NCBI GenBank assembly: GCA_051414805.1
Contig: CP166702.1
Span: forward strand, 4,278,001-4,342,000
DNA length: 64,000 nt
Origin: Xenophilus sp003671765
GTDB lineage: Bacteria; Pseudomonadota; Gammaproteobacteria; Burkholderiales; Burkholderiaceae_C
Direction of reading: 5' to 3'
Shown in pieces: positions 8,546 through 17,530 of the stretch. A program made the position numbers and the translations under genes. How positions within the stretch are numbered: the stretch's first letter is position 1; each line of letters starts with the position of its first letter. The notes under the pieces are model-generated. The model was given only the letters and a program-made list of their open reading frames with translations. It ran no database searches and was not told the origin of the DNA.

Positions 8546-10423
8546 TCAAGACACCACGACTTCGCGGAACATGCCGGCATCCATGTGGAACATCAGGTGG
8601 CAGTGCCACGCCCAGCGGCCGAGCGCGTCGGCTGTCACCAGGAAGCTGATGCGTTGTGCCGGCTGCACCGGCAGGGTGTGGCGGCGCGCAAGGAAGCGAC
8701 CGTCGGGGCTTTCCAGCTCGCTCCACATGCCGTGCAGGTGCATGGGATGGGTCATCATGGTGTCGTTGTGCAGAATGACCCGCAGCCGCTCGCCGTGTTT
8801 GAAGTGCACCGGCGTGGACTTTCCGAACTCCAGCCCGTCCAGGGACCATGCGTAGCGTTCCATGTTGCCCGTGAGGTGCAGTTCGACCTCCCGGCCAGGG
8901 CCTCTCTTGTCCAGCGGCCCCGACGGGGTATGCAGATCCGCGAGGGTCAACACGCGCCGACCGTTGTTGCGCAGTCCGATGCCGGGGTCATCGAGGTTGG
9001 TGCGCGCCATGTCAACGCGCATGTCCGTGCTGGCACCATACTCGGTGCGAGCGTGGCGAGCAGTAGTGCTGGGCACGGCCAGTCCCCCCGCAGCCGCGGC
9101 GTGTTGGCTGTGATCCATCGCCATGCCACCGTGGTTCATGGCGCCGTGATTCATGCCAGCCATCGCCCCATGATCCATCCCGGTCATCCCGGTCATCCCG
9201 GTCATCCCGGTCATGCCCGTCATCTCCATGGCTTGGCCGGACCCGCCGTGGTCCATGCCCCCCATCATGCTGCCCATCATGTCGTTCATGGTCAGCCATT
9301 CGACCGGATCGAGGGCAGGCACGGGAGCTTGAAGACCTTCACGCACGGCCAGCGTGGCCCGCGCGTAGCCTGTCCGGTCCATCGCCTGGGCGAAGATCGT
9401 GTAAGCGTCATCCCGTGGCTGGACGATCACATCGACGGTTTCGCCCGGACCGAATCGGAACTCATCGACCGTCACCGGCTCCACGTCAACACCATCGACG
9501 TGCACCACCGTGAGTTTCAGTCCGGGAATGCGTACGTCGTAGAAGGTGTTGCCCGCACCGTTGACCATGCGCAGCCGCACGCGCTCACCCGGTCGGAACA
9601 GCGCCGTCCAATTGCCGGCGGGGGTGACGCCGTTGGCCAGATAGGTCAGCGTGGCGGCGGACAGATCGGCGAGATCCGTCGGATTCATCCGCATCTCGTT
9701 CCACATCTTGCGCTTGTCGATCGCAGCGGCCATGCCGTCGCGCGAGGCGTCCCGGAAGAAGTCGAAGACGGTAGGTTGGTTGTAGTTGTAGTAGTCGCTT
9801 TGGGACTTGAGCTTGGTGAACACCCGCATCGGGTCTTCGTCGGTCCAATCCGAGAACAGCAGCACGTGGTCACGGTCGGCGCGGATGGTCTCGGCACCAG
9901 CGGGGTCGATGATGATCGCCCCGTACATGCCCGTGAGTTCCTGGAAGCCGGAGTGCGAGTGGTACCAGTAGGAGCCGCTTTGCTGAACCTTGAAGCGGTA
10001 CGTGAAGGTCTCGCCGGGAGCGATGCCATTGAAGCTGATGCCCGGCACGCCATCCATCTGATACGGCAGGATGATCCCGTGCCAGTGGATGGATGTGGCT
10101 TCACGCAGCTTGTTGGTCACACGGATTGTGACGGTGTCACCCTCGCGCCAACGCAATGTCGGTGCCGGCAGCGAGCCGTTGATGGTCGTAGCCACGCCTG
10201 GCTTGCCCGTGAAGTTCACGGGCGATTCGGCGATCACCAAGTCGAACTCGGTGCCCTTCAGCACAGGGGCGGCACCGCGCGTCGCGGAGCCTTGTTGGGC
10301 AAATGCCCTGAGCGCCGGGGTGGACAGCCCGGCCAGGACGCCGCCAGCGGCCAGCCCCTGAACAAAACGCCGACGAGACAGGCCCAGTGGGGGCGCGATT
10401 ACAAAGGGCGAACGAGGCGGCAT
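8546..10423 (-). CDS. copA: Periplasmic multicopper oxidase CopA (copper resistance)
   Basis: 625 residues from the ATG at 10423, chosen because GGAGGA sits 8 bases upstream and a Tat signal follows (LSRRRFVQGLAAGGVLAG). Copper ligands are visible as HWHG, HSHSG, HPMHLHG and HCHLMFHMDAGM near the C-terminus, defining a three-domain cuproxidase. A Met/His-rich insert (MTG repeats, then MDHGAMAGMNHGAM) lies in the middle and probably stores Cu(I). It oxidises Cu(I) to Cu(II) in the periplasm. First gene of the leftward operon, preceded by a CopR-type palindrome. Confidence 0.95.
   Translation of the reverse strand: MPPRSPFVIAPPLGLSRRRFVQGLAAGGVLAGLSTPALRAFAQQGSATRGAAPVLKGTEFDLVIAESPVNFTGKPGVATTINGSLPAPTLRWREGDTVTIRVTNKLREATSIHWHGIILPYQMDGVPGISFNGIAPGETFTYRFKVQQSGSYWYHSHSGFQELTGMYGAIIIDPAGAETIRADRDHVLLFSDWTDEDPMRVFTKLKSQSDYYNYNQPTVFDFFRDASRDGMAAAIDKRKMWNEMRMNPTDLADLSAATLTYLANGVTPAGNWTALFRPGERVRLRMVNGAGNTFYDVRIPGLKLTVVHVDGVDVEPVTVDEFRFGPGETVDVIVQPRDDAYTIFAQAMDRTGYARATLAVREGLQAPVPALDPVEWLTMNDMMGSMMGGMDHGGSGQAMEMTGMTGMTGMTGMTGMDHGAMAGMNHGAMNHGGMAMDHSQHAAAAGGLAVPSTTARHARTEYGASTDMRVDMARTNLDDPGIGLRNNGRRVLTLADLHTPSGPLDKRGPGREVELHLTGNMERYAWSLDGLEFGKSTPVHFKHGERLRVILHNDTMMTHPMHLHGMWSELESPDGRFLARRHTLPVQPAQRISFLVTADALGRWAWHCHLMFHMDAGMFREVVVS
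9176..9220 (-). repeat. 9-bp tandem repeat encoding Met-Thr-Gly units in CopA
   Basis: CATCCCGGT is repeated four times exactly (9176-9211) and a fifth time with two changes (9212-9220). On the coding strand it gives consecutive MTG tripeptides in the methionine-rich copper-binding insert. Such a slippage-prone array can change copy number and so the number of methionine ligands. Confidence 0.9.
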
Positions 10424-10547
10424 GGCCTGAAATCCTCCATAGATAACTTGAAAGTCGTCTTTAGAGCCGCCTTTGGTCTTGGGCGGCACGGTTCGACGCA
10501 TGGAGGTCATGCTATGGAGTGACCACTTTCGGATGAATGACCCTTGG

Positions 10548-10563
10548 ATTACATTCATGTAAT
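10548..10563. promoter_or_regulatory. CopR-box palindrome between copA and copR
   Basis: ATTACA-TTCA-TGTAAT is a perfect 6-bp inverted repeat with a 4-base spacer, the form of the binding site of CopR/CusR-type regulators. It lies about 125 bases upstream of copA and 116 bases upstream of copR, so one site can serve both divergent units. A further ATTACA half-site is at 10595-10600, nearer copR. Confidence 0.8.
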
Positions 10564-10678
10564 GGTCGCGTCATCTTCGTGGCAGGAAGCGACTATTACA
10601 TTGCCCCTAAGAAGCAGATGAATGGGGCATCGTGGGCGGCAAAATTCCTTACGCCGCAGCGATTTCATGGGGCATGCG

Positions 10679-11371
10679 ATGAAGCTGTTGGTCGTTGAAG
10701 ACGAGAACAAGACGGCGGATTACGTCCGCCAAGGTCTCATGGAGGCAGGGTTCGTCGTGGATCTGGCGCGTAACGGATTGGACGGACACCACTTGGCCAT
10801 GAGCGAGACCTACGATTTGGTGGTCTTGGATGTCATGCTGCCGGATGTCGATGGCTGGCGCATCGTGCGTTCGCTGCGAGATGCTGGCAAACAAGTCCCT
10901 GTGCTATTTCTAACCGCACGTGGCAGCGTAGATGACCGCGTCAAGGGGTTGGAACTGGGGGCAGACGACTATCTCGTCAAGCCGTTCGCGTTCTCGGAAT
11001 TGCTGGCGCGGGTGCGGACGCTGCTGCGACGCGGAAGCGCTCCGAGCCAGCCTGATCGCATCCAAGTTGCCGATTTGGTGCTGGACTTGCCGCGCCGACG
11101 TGCAACGCGCGCTGGTCAGCGCATCAATCTCACCAGCAAGGAGTTCGCGTTGCTCGAACTGCTGGCACGCCGACAGGGTGAAGTTCTGCCGCGTTCGTTG
11201 ATTGCGTCTCAGGTATGGGACATGAATTTCGACAGCGACAGCAACGTCATTGATGTGGCCATCCGTCGTCTGCGCGCAAAGATCGACGATGCGTTCAATC
11301 CAAAGCTCATCCACACTGTACGTGGCATGGGATACACGCTCGATGCGCCTGATGATGACCTCGCGCCATAA
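10679..11371 (+). CDS. copR: Copper-responsive response regulator CopR
   Basis: 230 residues of the OmpR/PhoB class. The receiver domain begins MKLLVVEDENKTADYVRQGL, with the phosphoacceptor D51 in YDLVVLDVMLPD and the switch lysine in DDYLVKPF. The C-terminal winged helix includes INLTSKEFALLELL and VIDVAIRRLRAKID. The ATG at 10679 matches the family start exactly. It overlaps the sensor gene by 17 bases, indicating coupled translation. It should activate the divergent copA operon through the palindrome at 10548-10563. Confidence 0.95.
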   Translation: MKLLVVEDENKTADYVRQGLMEAGFVVDLARNGLDGHHLAMSETYDLVVLDVMLPDVDGWRIVRSLRDAGKQVPVLFLTARGSVDDRVKGLELGADDYLVKPFAFSELLARVRTLLRRGSAPSQPDRIQVADLVLDLPRRRATRAGQRINLTSKEFALLELLARRQGEVLPRSLIASQVWDMNFDSDSNVIDVAIRRLRAKIDDAFNPKLIHTVRGMGYTLDAPDDDLAP

Positions 11372-12776
11372 GCCACGGCGAAGCCGTCCCGCGTCGCTTG
11401 CATTGAGGGTCACGGCCCTGGTTGGCATTGCCACTACCTTGGTATTTCTAGCGTTCAACTGGGTTGTCGTTAGATCCCTGGAGCACCACTTTGCCCAACA
11501 GGACGCCCATGAACTGGACGCAGTGGTCACGGCCTTGGCAGAGCCGTTGCGACAGATCGCTAATGACATGGACAAAGATGAGTTGCGGCAGCATTTAGCC
11601 AATGCAGTGGCAGGACATCATGGGATGACCTATGGTGTCTATGATCGGCCGGGCAATACCATCTATGCCACGCCGGGTCCTGACCTGTCGAAACTTGCCA
11701 GCAGCAAAAAGTTGGTCAACCGCATCACCGCCGACGATTTGACGGTGTGGCAAGAGAATCAGAGGTCTTATCGAGGTGTGGCGCTACAACTGCCTGCCGA
11801 CGATTCGGCGGCACCTGGCTACCGCATCGTCGCTGCCATGGACATCGGCTTTCATCTCGATTTCTTGGCAGAGTTCAAGCGCATGCTCTGGTGGGCGACC
11901 TGCCTTGTTCTCTGCATTGCGCTCGGGGTGGCTTGGCTGGCCGTGCAATGGGGCCACCTTCCAATCCGCAAGGTCAACGAGGAGATTCGCACGATCCGCT
12001 CTTCAAAGCTAGATGTGAGACTTGATCCTCTGGACGTACCTATAGAACTGGCTGAACTTGTGGTCGCCTTCAACGACATGCTGGCCAGAATCGAGGAAGG
12101 GTTTGTCCGCCTGTCGCACTTTTCCGCCGACATTGCGCACGAGTTGCGTACACCCGTTACCAACCTGATTACGCAGTCCCATGTGGCGCTCGGGCAACCC
12201 CGCAGTGCAGAGGAATATCGGGAGATCCTCTACTCCAACTTGGAGGAGTTTGATCGCATGAGTCGCATGATCGGCGACATGTTGTTTCTAGCTCAAACGG
12301 AAAATGACCCTCGAAATCTCCGCCTCGGCGAAATCGACTTGGCTGAGTTGATCCGAGGTTTGTTTGACTACTTCGAGGCATTAGCTGAAGACCGCAACAT
12401 CACACTTTACGCAAAGGGTGCTGCCGAACCAATACGAGCGGATCGTGAGATGTTGCTGCGGGCGCTCAACAATCTTCTTTCCAACGCAATCCGTCATACT
12501 CCCTATGGGTCGCGTATTACAGTCGCTTTGGCGCAAGATGAACGATGGACAACGATAAGTGTCGAAAATCCGGGCGAGCGAATTTCGGAGGCTGATCTGC
12601 CGAAGTTATTCGATCGCTTTTTCCGAGTAGATCCTGCCCGCCAACGAAAGAACGCAGGTGCAGGGCTAGGGCTGGCCATCGTCAAATCAATTGCCGAAGC
12701 TCATGGTGGACATGTGCAGGCAACGTCCAGCGATACAGCGACTAAATTTGATCTAACGCTGCCTCGCATCGCTTAA
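11355..12776 (+). CDS. copS: Heavy-metal sensor histidine kinase CopS
   Basis: 473 residues. A first transmembrane helix (about 17-38) and a second (about 179-198) bracket a periplasmic sensor domain. HAMP, HisKA with the phosphorylated H262 in SADIAHELRTPVTNL, and a HATPase domain (NNLLSNAIRHTP, GAGLGLAIVKSIAEAHGG) follow. This is the CusS/CopS family. I chose the ATG at 11355, inside the end of copR; one three bases earlier is equally possible. It senses periplasmic copper and phosphorylates CopR. Confidence 0.93.
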   Translation: MTSRHKPRRSRPASLALRVTALVGIATTLVFLAFNWVVVRSLEHHFAQQDAHELDAVVTALAEPLRQIANDMDKDELRQHLANAVAGHHGMTYGVYDRPGNTIYATPGPDLSKLASSKKLVNRITADDLTVWQENQRSYRGVALQLPADDSAAPGYRIVAAMDIGFHLDFLAEFKRMLWWATCLVLCIALGVAWLAVQWGHLPIRKVNEEIRTIRSSKLDVRLDPLDVPIELAELVVAFNDMLARIEEGFVRLSHFSADIAHELRTPVTNLITQSHVALGQPRSAEEYREILYSNLEEFDRMSRMIGDMLFLAQTENDPRNLRLGEIDLAELIRGLFDYFEALAEDRNITLYAKGAAEPIRADREMLLRALNNLLSNAIRHTPYGSRITVALAQDERWTTISVENPGERISEADLPKLFDRFFRVDPARQRKNAGAGLGLAIVKSIAEAHGGHVQATSSDTATKFDLTLPRIA

Positions 12777-12852
12777 GTTGGCCTCTCGCCATTGCGGGAG
12801 AATGCAGATCGTGGATGGGCGCAGTTTCGACTCGTCGGAAGCAGGTTGCTCG

Positions 12853-14835
12853 TCAGATGATGGACATGCCTTTCTGCCGTCCAATCTCCCATGACACGCC
12901 ACCGCCGCGTACAGTGGCAGCAAGTTGCTGACCTAGCCGTTGCTCGATCACTGGTTTCCACGGCACTAGGCTGAATCCCATGCCGTCATCGAGCATCGCG
13001 TAGCGCCCGCTGGCGAGCATGACGCTGCGCCGGTAGATGCCGGCCACGCGCTGCCCATCGGCCACCGGGCGATGCTCCAGGCCGGTTTCGCCGGCAATGT
13101 CCTTCGCGGCCTGTGCCAGTTCCCGGTTGCGCAGCGTGCCCAGCAGGTTGCGCGCCAGGATCACGCGCTGCCCGCGCCGCTCGGCCAGTCCCTGTTCGGC
13201 CAGGAAGTCGGCGCGCTGCTGCATCGCCTGCTTGGCCTCGCCGCCAAAGCCCAGGTCGCCCAGACCCGAGCCGCCGCCGATCAACTGCTGGTCGAGCCAG
13301 GTGGCCCCGATCACTCGGGCCTGCCGCTCGATGGGCAGGTGCGATTTCAGCTCCACGGCCACGCCGCCCAGGCGCTGCGCGTCGTAGCGGCGGCCCTGCT
13401 CGGGCAGATCGTCCGGCACCTTCCATAGACCTTCGGCCACGCGCTCCACAATGCCGGCGCGGCGCAAGGCTTCCAGCCGACGGACATGGGCTGCGACGAC
13501 TTCCTGTGGATCGCGGCCGGGCATGGCCTGACCCTGCGCGATGGCGAGGTGGTGGTCGGTGCGGTACAGGCCATCGCTCGCCAGCGCGGCGATGTTCTTG
13601 TCGGCCGCGCGCACATCGGCCGATCCCTTCACCTCCACCACCGCGCCGGCCGGATAGTTCGCCAGTTCGTCGCGGGTGTTGAGCGCGACGTAGTGGGCCT
13701 TGCCGTCCACGCCGTCGATGACCAGATAGCCCCGGTCGCGCAGCTCGTCGGCCAGCCCCTTCGCGGCCACGCGGCCGAGGATGGTTCGGCCATCGTCGCC
13801 CGCCTCGAACACCGCCAGCTCGCGCGGCTCGCCGCGCATGGCCCGCTGCATGGTGCGGATGATGTCGCCACGCTCGCCCAGGGCGCGCAGCGTCTTTTCG
13901 GCATCGGCGTGGACGGCCCAGGTGCCCGGCTGCATCTCGTCGGCCAGGCCCAGGCGCTGCAAGCGTTGCAGGCGGCCGATCAGCAGCAGGCGCTGGCGTT
14001 GCAGCCGCGGTTCGTTGAACCGTTCGACATGCACCAAGCCATCGTCGCCCAGTTCGCGTTTGAGCGTGCGATCCAGGCTCGTCCATCGCTCCTGATCCAC
14101 TTCACGCTGCAAGGTCTGCTGGATCTCCAGCTCGGTGCGTGGCCCCAGCCATTCGGTCGCCAGCTCGGACGCGCGATGCCGGAAGCCATCGGCGATGTAG
14201 TCGCCCGCGATGATGAGGTCTTTGCCGGTGTCGTCGCGTCCGCGCACGATCAAGTGGGTGTGCGGGTTGTCGGTGTTCCAGTGATCGACCGCCACCCATT
14301 CCAGCCGTGTGCCCAGGTCGGCTTCCATGCGGCCCATGAGATGCCGCGTGTAGGTGCGCAGGTCGTCCAGTTCCGCGCCATCCTCCGGCGAGAGGATGAA
14401 GCGGAAATGGTGCCGGTCGTCGGCGCAGCGTTCCTTGAAGGCGTCGAGGCCGGCAGCATCGGTCTGCGGCCCATAGGCTTGGCCTGGCTCGCCGTCGCGG
14501 CCGGCGCCGTCGCGCTCGATGTAGCGCAGGTGCTTGGCGAGCGACTGCGGACTGGCCCGCTGCTGATTGACCAGCAGCGTCTTGATGGTCACGCGCCGCG
14601 ACATGGGCGTGAGCTTCGCGCCCGCGAAGCGCGCCGCCGTGTGGCCGCGTCCCAGCCGCGAGCCGGGCCGCTGGCCGATGCCGGCGCCCTTGCCACTGCC
14701 GCCAGGACGGCGCACCGCCGACTTGCCGCTGCTGGCCTTTCCTGCCTGTTTGAGCACCTTGGAAACGAAGCCCTGGCCCCGGTTCTTCGGGGCGCTGGGG
14801 CGGATGCGGAAATCGTCATCGCGGCGGTTGGTCAT
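12853..14835 (-). CDS. Relaxase of a Tn4371-like element (DUF3363 C-terminus)
   Basis: 660 residues from the ATG at 14835, which has GGGAG upstream. A basic N-terminus is followed by the relaxase core (SRRVTIKTLLVNQQRASPQSLAKHLRYIERDG). The metal-binding histidine triad is in VDHWNTDNPHTHLIVRGRDD, and a long DUF3363 region extends to the end (LVPWKPVIEQRLGQQLAATVRG). The protein would nick the transfer origin and pilot the strand. It is the last backbone gene before the copper cargo; in related elements the coupling protein and trb genes lie beyond the cargo, which here would be outside the window. Confidence 0.9.
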   Translation of the reverse strand: MTNRRDDDFRIRPSAPKNRGQGFVSKVLKQAGKASSGKSAVRRPGGSGKGAGIGQRPGSRLGRGHTAARFAGAKLTPMSRRVTIKTLLVNQQRASPQSLAKHLRYIERDGAGRDGEPGQAYGPQTDAAGLDAFKERCADDRHHFRFILSPEDGAELDDLRTYTRHLMGRMEADLGTRLEWVAVDHWNTDNPHTHLIVRGRDDTGKDLIIAGDYIADGFRHRASELATEWLGPRTELEIQQTLQREVDQERWTSLDRTLKRELGDDGLVHVERFNEPRLQRQRLLLIGRLQRLQRLGLADEMQPGTWAVHADAEKTLRALGERGDIIRTMQRAMRGEPRELAVFEAGDDGRTILGRVAAKGLADELRDRGYLVIDGVDGKAHYVALNTRDELANYPAGAVVEVKGSADVRAADKNIAALASDGLYRTDHHLAIAQGQAMPGRDPQEVVAAHVRRLEALRRAGIVERVAEGLWKVPDDLPEQGRRYDAQRLGGVAVELKSHLPIERQARVIGATWLDQQLIGGGSGLGDLGFGGEAKQAMQQRADFLAEQGLAERRGQRVILARNLLGTLRNRELAQAAKDIAGETGLEHRPVADGQRVAGIYRRSVMLASGRYAMLDDGMGFSLVPWKPVIEQRLGQQLAATVRGGGVSWEIGRQKGMSII

Positions 14836-15283
14836 GGCTGGGCTCCCTGCAAGCTCTGGCGTGTCCGGGCGTGCGAAGCACGTGGACATGACTGCATCGG
14901 CGCGGGCTTCGCGCCCCAAGCGGCACGGCGGCAAAGCCGCTCCGTGCCGCGCCACCCCCACGTGCAGACAGGCTTTCGACGCGGCCCGGTGCCGCGTCCT
15001 TTTGTCTTGCCTTCCGCCTTTGCCCTTCGCTGTCGCTCCGGGCGTCGGCGGCCCGGCGGCGCTGTGCTGCTTGCAGCCAGCACGCCGGCGAACGCGCCAA
15101 TGGCCGCAGGCCAGGCGCGTTCGAGGCAAGACGCCTGCACGCTGGACGGCTGCGCCGGATGTTGCGCGAAGCGCGGCGCGAATGCGCCCGCGCTGCACGC
15201 GCGACGACACGGCGGCGGCAGCCGGAACGGCATGCCCGATGGCACGATGAGAGGCACGGCAACGTGCAGTGAATCGGCGGCCA
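14836..15283. other. 448-bp non-coding region between relaxase and traF, candidate oriT
   Basis: No convincing gene on either strand. It holds several strong GC-rich hairpins, the best being GCGGCACGG (14920-14928) paired with CCGTGCCGC (14942-14950), plus GGCGCG/CGCGCC just before it (14899-14915). The position directly upstream of the relaxase gene is typical of a transfer origin, but I see no recognised nic consensus, so the role is inferred. Confidence 0.4.
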
Positions 15284-15883
15284 TCATGGGCGTGTCTCCA
15301 GCCAGACCGGGTCCGCGACGCCGATCACGGCGGATGCGCTGACCGGGCCGAAATAACGGCTGTCGAACGATGCCGGATTGGTCACGCTCAACAGGAACAG
15401 TTCGCCGGGTTCGAGGCGGCGGCAAAGCTGCAAGGATGGCAGCGGCCGGCCCAGCCGGTCAGTAGGCAGCGCGGCGGCCGCAGGCACGCCGTCGATGCGT
15501 ACCTGCCCGGCGACGATGCAAACGTGTTGCGGCGCGACTGCGCCCACACGTTTGAGCAGCGGAACGCGGGTCGGCAGGTAGCCGCGCTGCGCAGCCAGCA
15601 TGGCGGCCCTGTCGGGCAGCGGCACCAGCACGATGCTGTCCACGGACAACGGACGTGGCAGCGAGGCGGTGCGCGGGTCGAACGGTTCGATGCGATACCA
15701 GCCGACCGCCACGCTGTCGGACGGGTTGTAGGTCAGACGCGGCAGCGGCGACACGAACACCGCCCAGGCCAGCGCAGCGAGGCCGACGGCAGCGAAGCCC
15801 GCCAGCACGATGCGAACGCGCAGGCGCGAGCGAGGATGCGGCGCGACTTCGTGCGTGCATGTGGTGTTGGATTGGGTCGTCAT
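15284..15883 (-). CDS. traF: TraF-like S26 signal peptidase (conjugative transfer)
   Basis: 199 residues. One N-terminal membrane helix (RIVLAGFAAVGLAALAWAVFV) is followed by an S26-type peptidase fold. The nucleophile serine is in YNPSDSVAVGWYRI and the general-base lysine region is RVPLLKRVGAVAPQHVCI, with LLSVTNPASFDSRYFGPV near the end. TraF-type peptidases process and cyclise the pilin of IncP-like mating systems. It overlaps the DUF2840 gene by 4 bases (ATGA). The trb genes it would serve are not in the window. Confidence 0.9.
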   Translation of the reverse strand: MTTQSNTTCTHEVAPHPRSRLRVRIVLAGFAAVGLAALAWAVFVSPLPRLTYNPSDSVAVGWYRIEPFDPRTASLPRPLSVDSIVLVPLPDRAAMLAAQRGYLPTRVPLLKRVGAVAPQHVCIVAGQVRIDGVPAAAALPTDRLGRPLPSLQLCRRLEPGELFLLSVTNPASFDSRYFGPVSASAVIGVADPVWLETRP

Positions 15884-16413
15884 GGCAGCGCCCTTCCGGC
15901 CAGCCAGGCGGCGTGCCGCTCGGCGGTGTATTCGGGCAGCGCCAGGCGGGCCGCCAGACGGTTGCCCAGCGTGCGCCAGTACGCGGGTGACACGTCGATG
16001 GCGACGATGCCTTGCCCTTCGATGCCGTCGATGCGTTCCAGCACGGCCCGCACCGTGTTTTCGCCTTCGGCGTGCAGCAGCAGGCGTGCGCCCGGCCGCA
16101 CACCGGGGATGCGCTGCATGTCGTCCAGCGGCGTGGCGGCTTGCATCACCATGAGTTGCCAGCGGATCGTGCCGTAGTCGTTTGCTTCCCAGCGCACGCG
16201 GCAGAACATTGCACGCGGCAGGAACACCGCGCAGCGCCGCCAGCGGTCGAGCTGGTGCGTGCGCGCAGGTTCGCCGAAGCGCAGGTAGAGCTTGAAGCGC
16301 GGTTCGATGTAGGCCAGTGCCACGCGCGTCAGCGGCGCCCTGGCAGGATGGCCGGAAGGAGCTGCGAGCGCAGCCGTAGCCGCGCCAGCGGCAGGCGAAG
16401 CGGATGCGGTCAT
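15880..16413 (-). CDS. DUF2840 element-backbone protein
   Basis: 177 residues from the ATG at 16413. After an Ala-rich leader the DUF2840 core includes ALAYIEPRFKLYLRFGEPA, FLPRAMFCRVRWEANDYGTIRW and a C-terminal VSPAYWRTLGNRLAARLALPEYT. The function is not established; the family is found almost only in this class of integrative element, between traF and the parA module. It overlaps the RHH gene upstream and traF downstream by 4 bases each, so it is in one operon. Confidence 0.85.
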   Translation of the reverse strand: MTASASPAAGAATAALAAPSGHPARAPLTRVALAYIEPRFKLYLRFGEPARTHQLDRWRRCAVFLPRAMFCRVRWEANDYGTIRWQLMVMQAATPLDDMQRIPGVRPGARLLLHAEGENTVRAVLERIDGIEGQGIVAIDVSPAYWRTLGNRLAARLALPEYTAERHAAWLAGRALP

Positions 16414-16703
16414 GGGGTGTTCTCCCTGCGATGCTCGGGAAACTCCCGCTCCAGCAGGCCGCGCAGCAGATCGGCCACGGTCACGCCTTGCGTGAAGGCC
16501 GACACCTTGATGCGCGCGCGCAGCGCGGGCGTGATGTCGAGGGTCAGGCGGGCGGTGTAGAGGTCGCCCTTGCCCAGCGCATCGGCGTCGCCTTGGCGAA
16601 TCCACGCCTCGGCTTGCGGATTCGCGGGCGGACGCGCGCCGATGCCGACGCGCTTTGCCGTGCGTCTGCTGTTCGGTGGCGGCTTCTCGGTCATGTCGGC
16701 CAC
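16410..16703 (-). CDS. Small ribbon-helix-helix-like protein next to ParA
   Basis: 97 residues. A basic, disordered N-terminus (PPPNSRRTAKRVGIGARPP) leads into a ribbon-helix-helix-like unit (ARLTLDITPALRARIKVSAFTQGVTVADLLRGLLEREFPE). It overlaps the end of parA and the start of the DUF2840 gene. Its size, fold and position suggest a ParG-like partner of ParA that binds a partition site or represses the operon. That is inference from architecture; no specific motif proves it. Confidence 0.7.
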   Translation of the reverse strand: MADMTEKPPPNSRRTAKRVGIGARPPANPQAEAWIRQGDADALGKGDLYTARLTLDITPALRARIKVSAFTQGVTVADLLRGLLEREFPEHRRENTP

Positions 16704-17329
16704 CGCAGCAGTTCGTCCACCAGCGCGGTGATTTCACGCGCGGCGGCGCTGTCCGGCGCCGTCTCGCGTGCGAGCCGACCGGCGGCCACGCTGTCGGCGA
16801 AGACGATGCGCTGGCGAACCTCGGCGCGCAGCGCCGGCAGCGGTTGGTCGGCCAGCGACTGCCGCGCCTCGCGCCCGATGATCGTGGTGCTGACGCGCCG
16901 GTTGATGACGAAGGCCGCGCGCAGCGCAGGCCGGAACACCTGGGCCTCGCGGATCAGCGCCACCATCTCGGCGCTGGCCCGCAGGTCGTAGGGGCTGGGT
17001 TGCACGGGGATCAGCACGCGCTCGGCCGCCAGCAGCGCGGAGCGCGCCAGTGCCGCGATGCGTGGCGGGCCGTCGATGACGACGTGATCGGCCCGCCTGG
17101 CGAGTTCTGGTGCTTCCTGATGCAGCGTTTCGCGTGCCAGGCCCACGGCGCTGAACAACCTTGGCAAACCCTGCTGGCTTCTGCGCTGTGTCCAGTCCAG
17201 CGATGAACCCTGCGGGTCGGCGTCCAGCAGGACGACGTGCTGGCCGCGCATCGCCAGCTCGCCGGCGATGTGTGTGGCGAGCGTGGTCTTGCCCACGCCG
17301 CCTTTCTGGTTGAGCAGAGCGACGATCAT
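16691..17329 (-). CDS. parA: ParA-family partition ATPase
   Basis: 212 residues from the ATG at 17329. The deviant Walker A motif is at the very N-terminus (MIVALLNQKGGVGKTTLATH), with LLDADPQGSSLDW and VVIDGPP as Walker A-prime and B. The short form without an N-terminal HTH is the plasmid type Ib class. It should help stabilise the excised, circular form of the element. Three iteron-like repeats lie between it and repA. Confidence 0.93.
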   Translation of the reverse strand: MIVALLNQKGGVGKTTLATHIAGELAMRGQHVVLLDADPQGSSLDWTQRRSQQGLPRLFSAVGLARETLHQEAPELARRADHVVIDGPPRIAALARSALLAAERVLIPVQPSPYDLRASAEMVALIREAQVFRPALRAAFVINRRVSTTIIGREARQSLADQPLPALRAEVRQRIVFADSVAAGRLARETAPDSAAAREITALVDELLRWPT

Positions 17330-17530
17330 GGCGCGGCCCTCCCTCTTGGAAAGCCTTGCCTTGATTGGCCTGCAAAACCTGTCGGCTGCCGGCTGGTATT
17401 GCCTGCCGTTTGTGGCCGCGTGGTGGTTGTCCACCGCAGCGGCGTTTCCCTACTAAAAGTTAGAGAATTTAAGTTAGGGAAGTTAGAGGGGCGCGAAACC
17501 CAATGCTGGCGCGGGTTTGCGGCCGATCGG

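Noticed and set aside
8486..10522. A 678-codon plus-strand frame opposite copA
   Set aside because: Mirror of copA with no recognisable domain; copA has all copper-binding motifs and a Tat signal.
13486..15342. A 618-codon plus-strand frame over the relaxase
   Set aside because: GC-driven antisense frame; the relaxase motifs on the minus strand are convincing.
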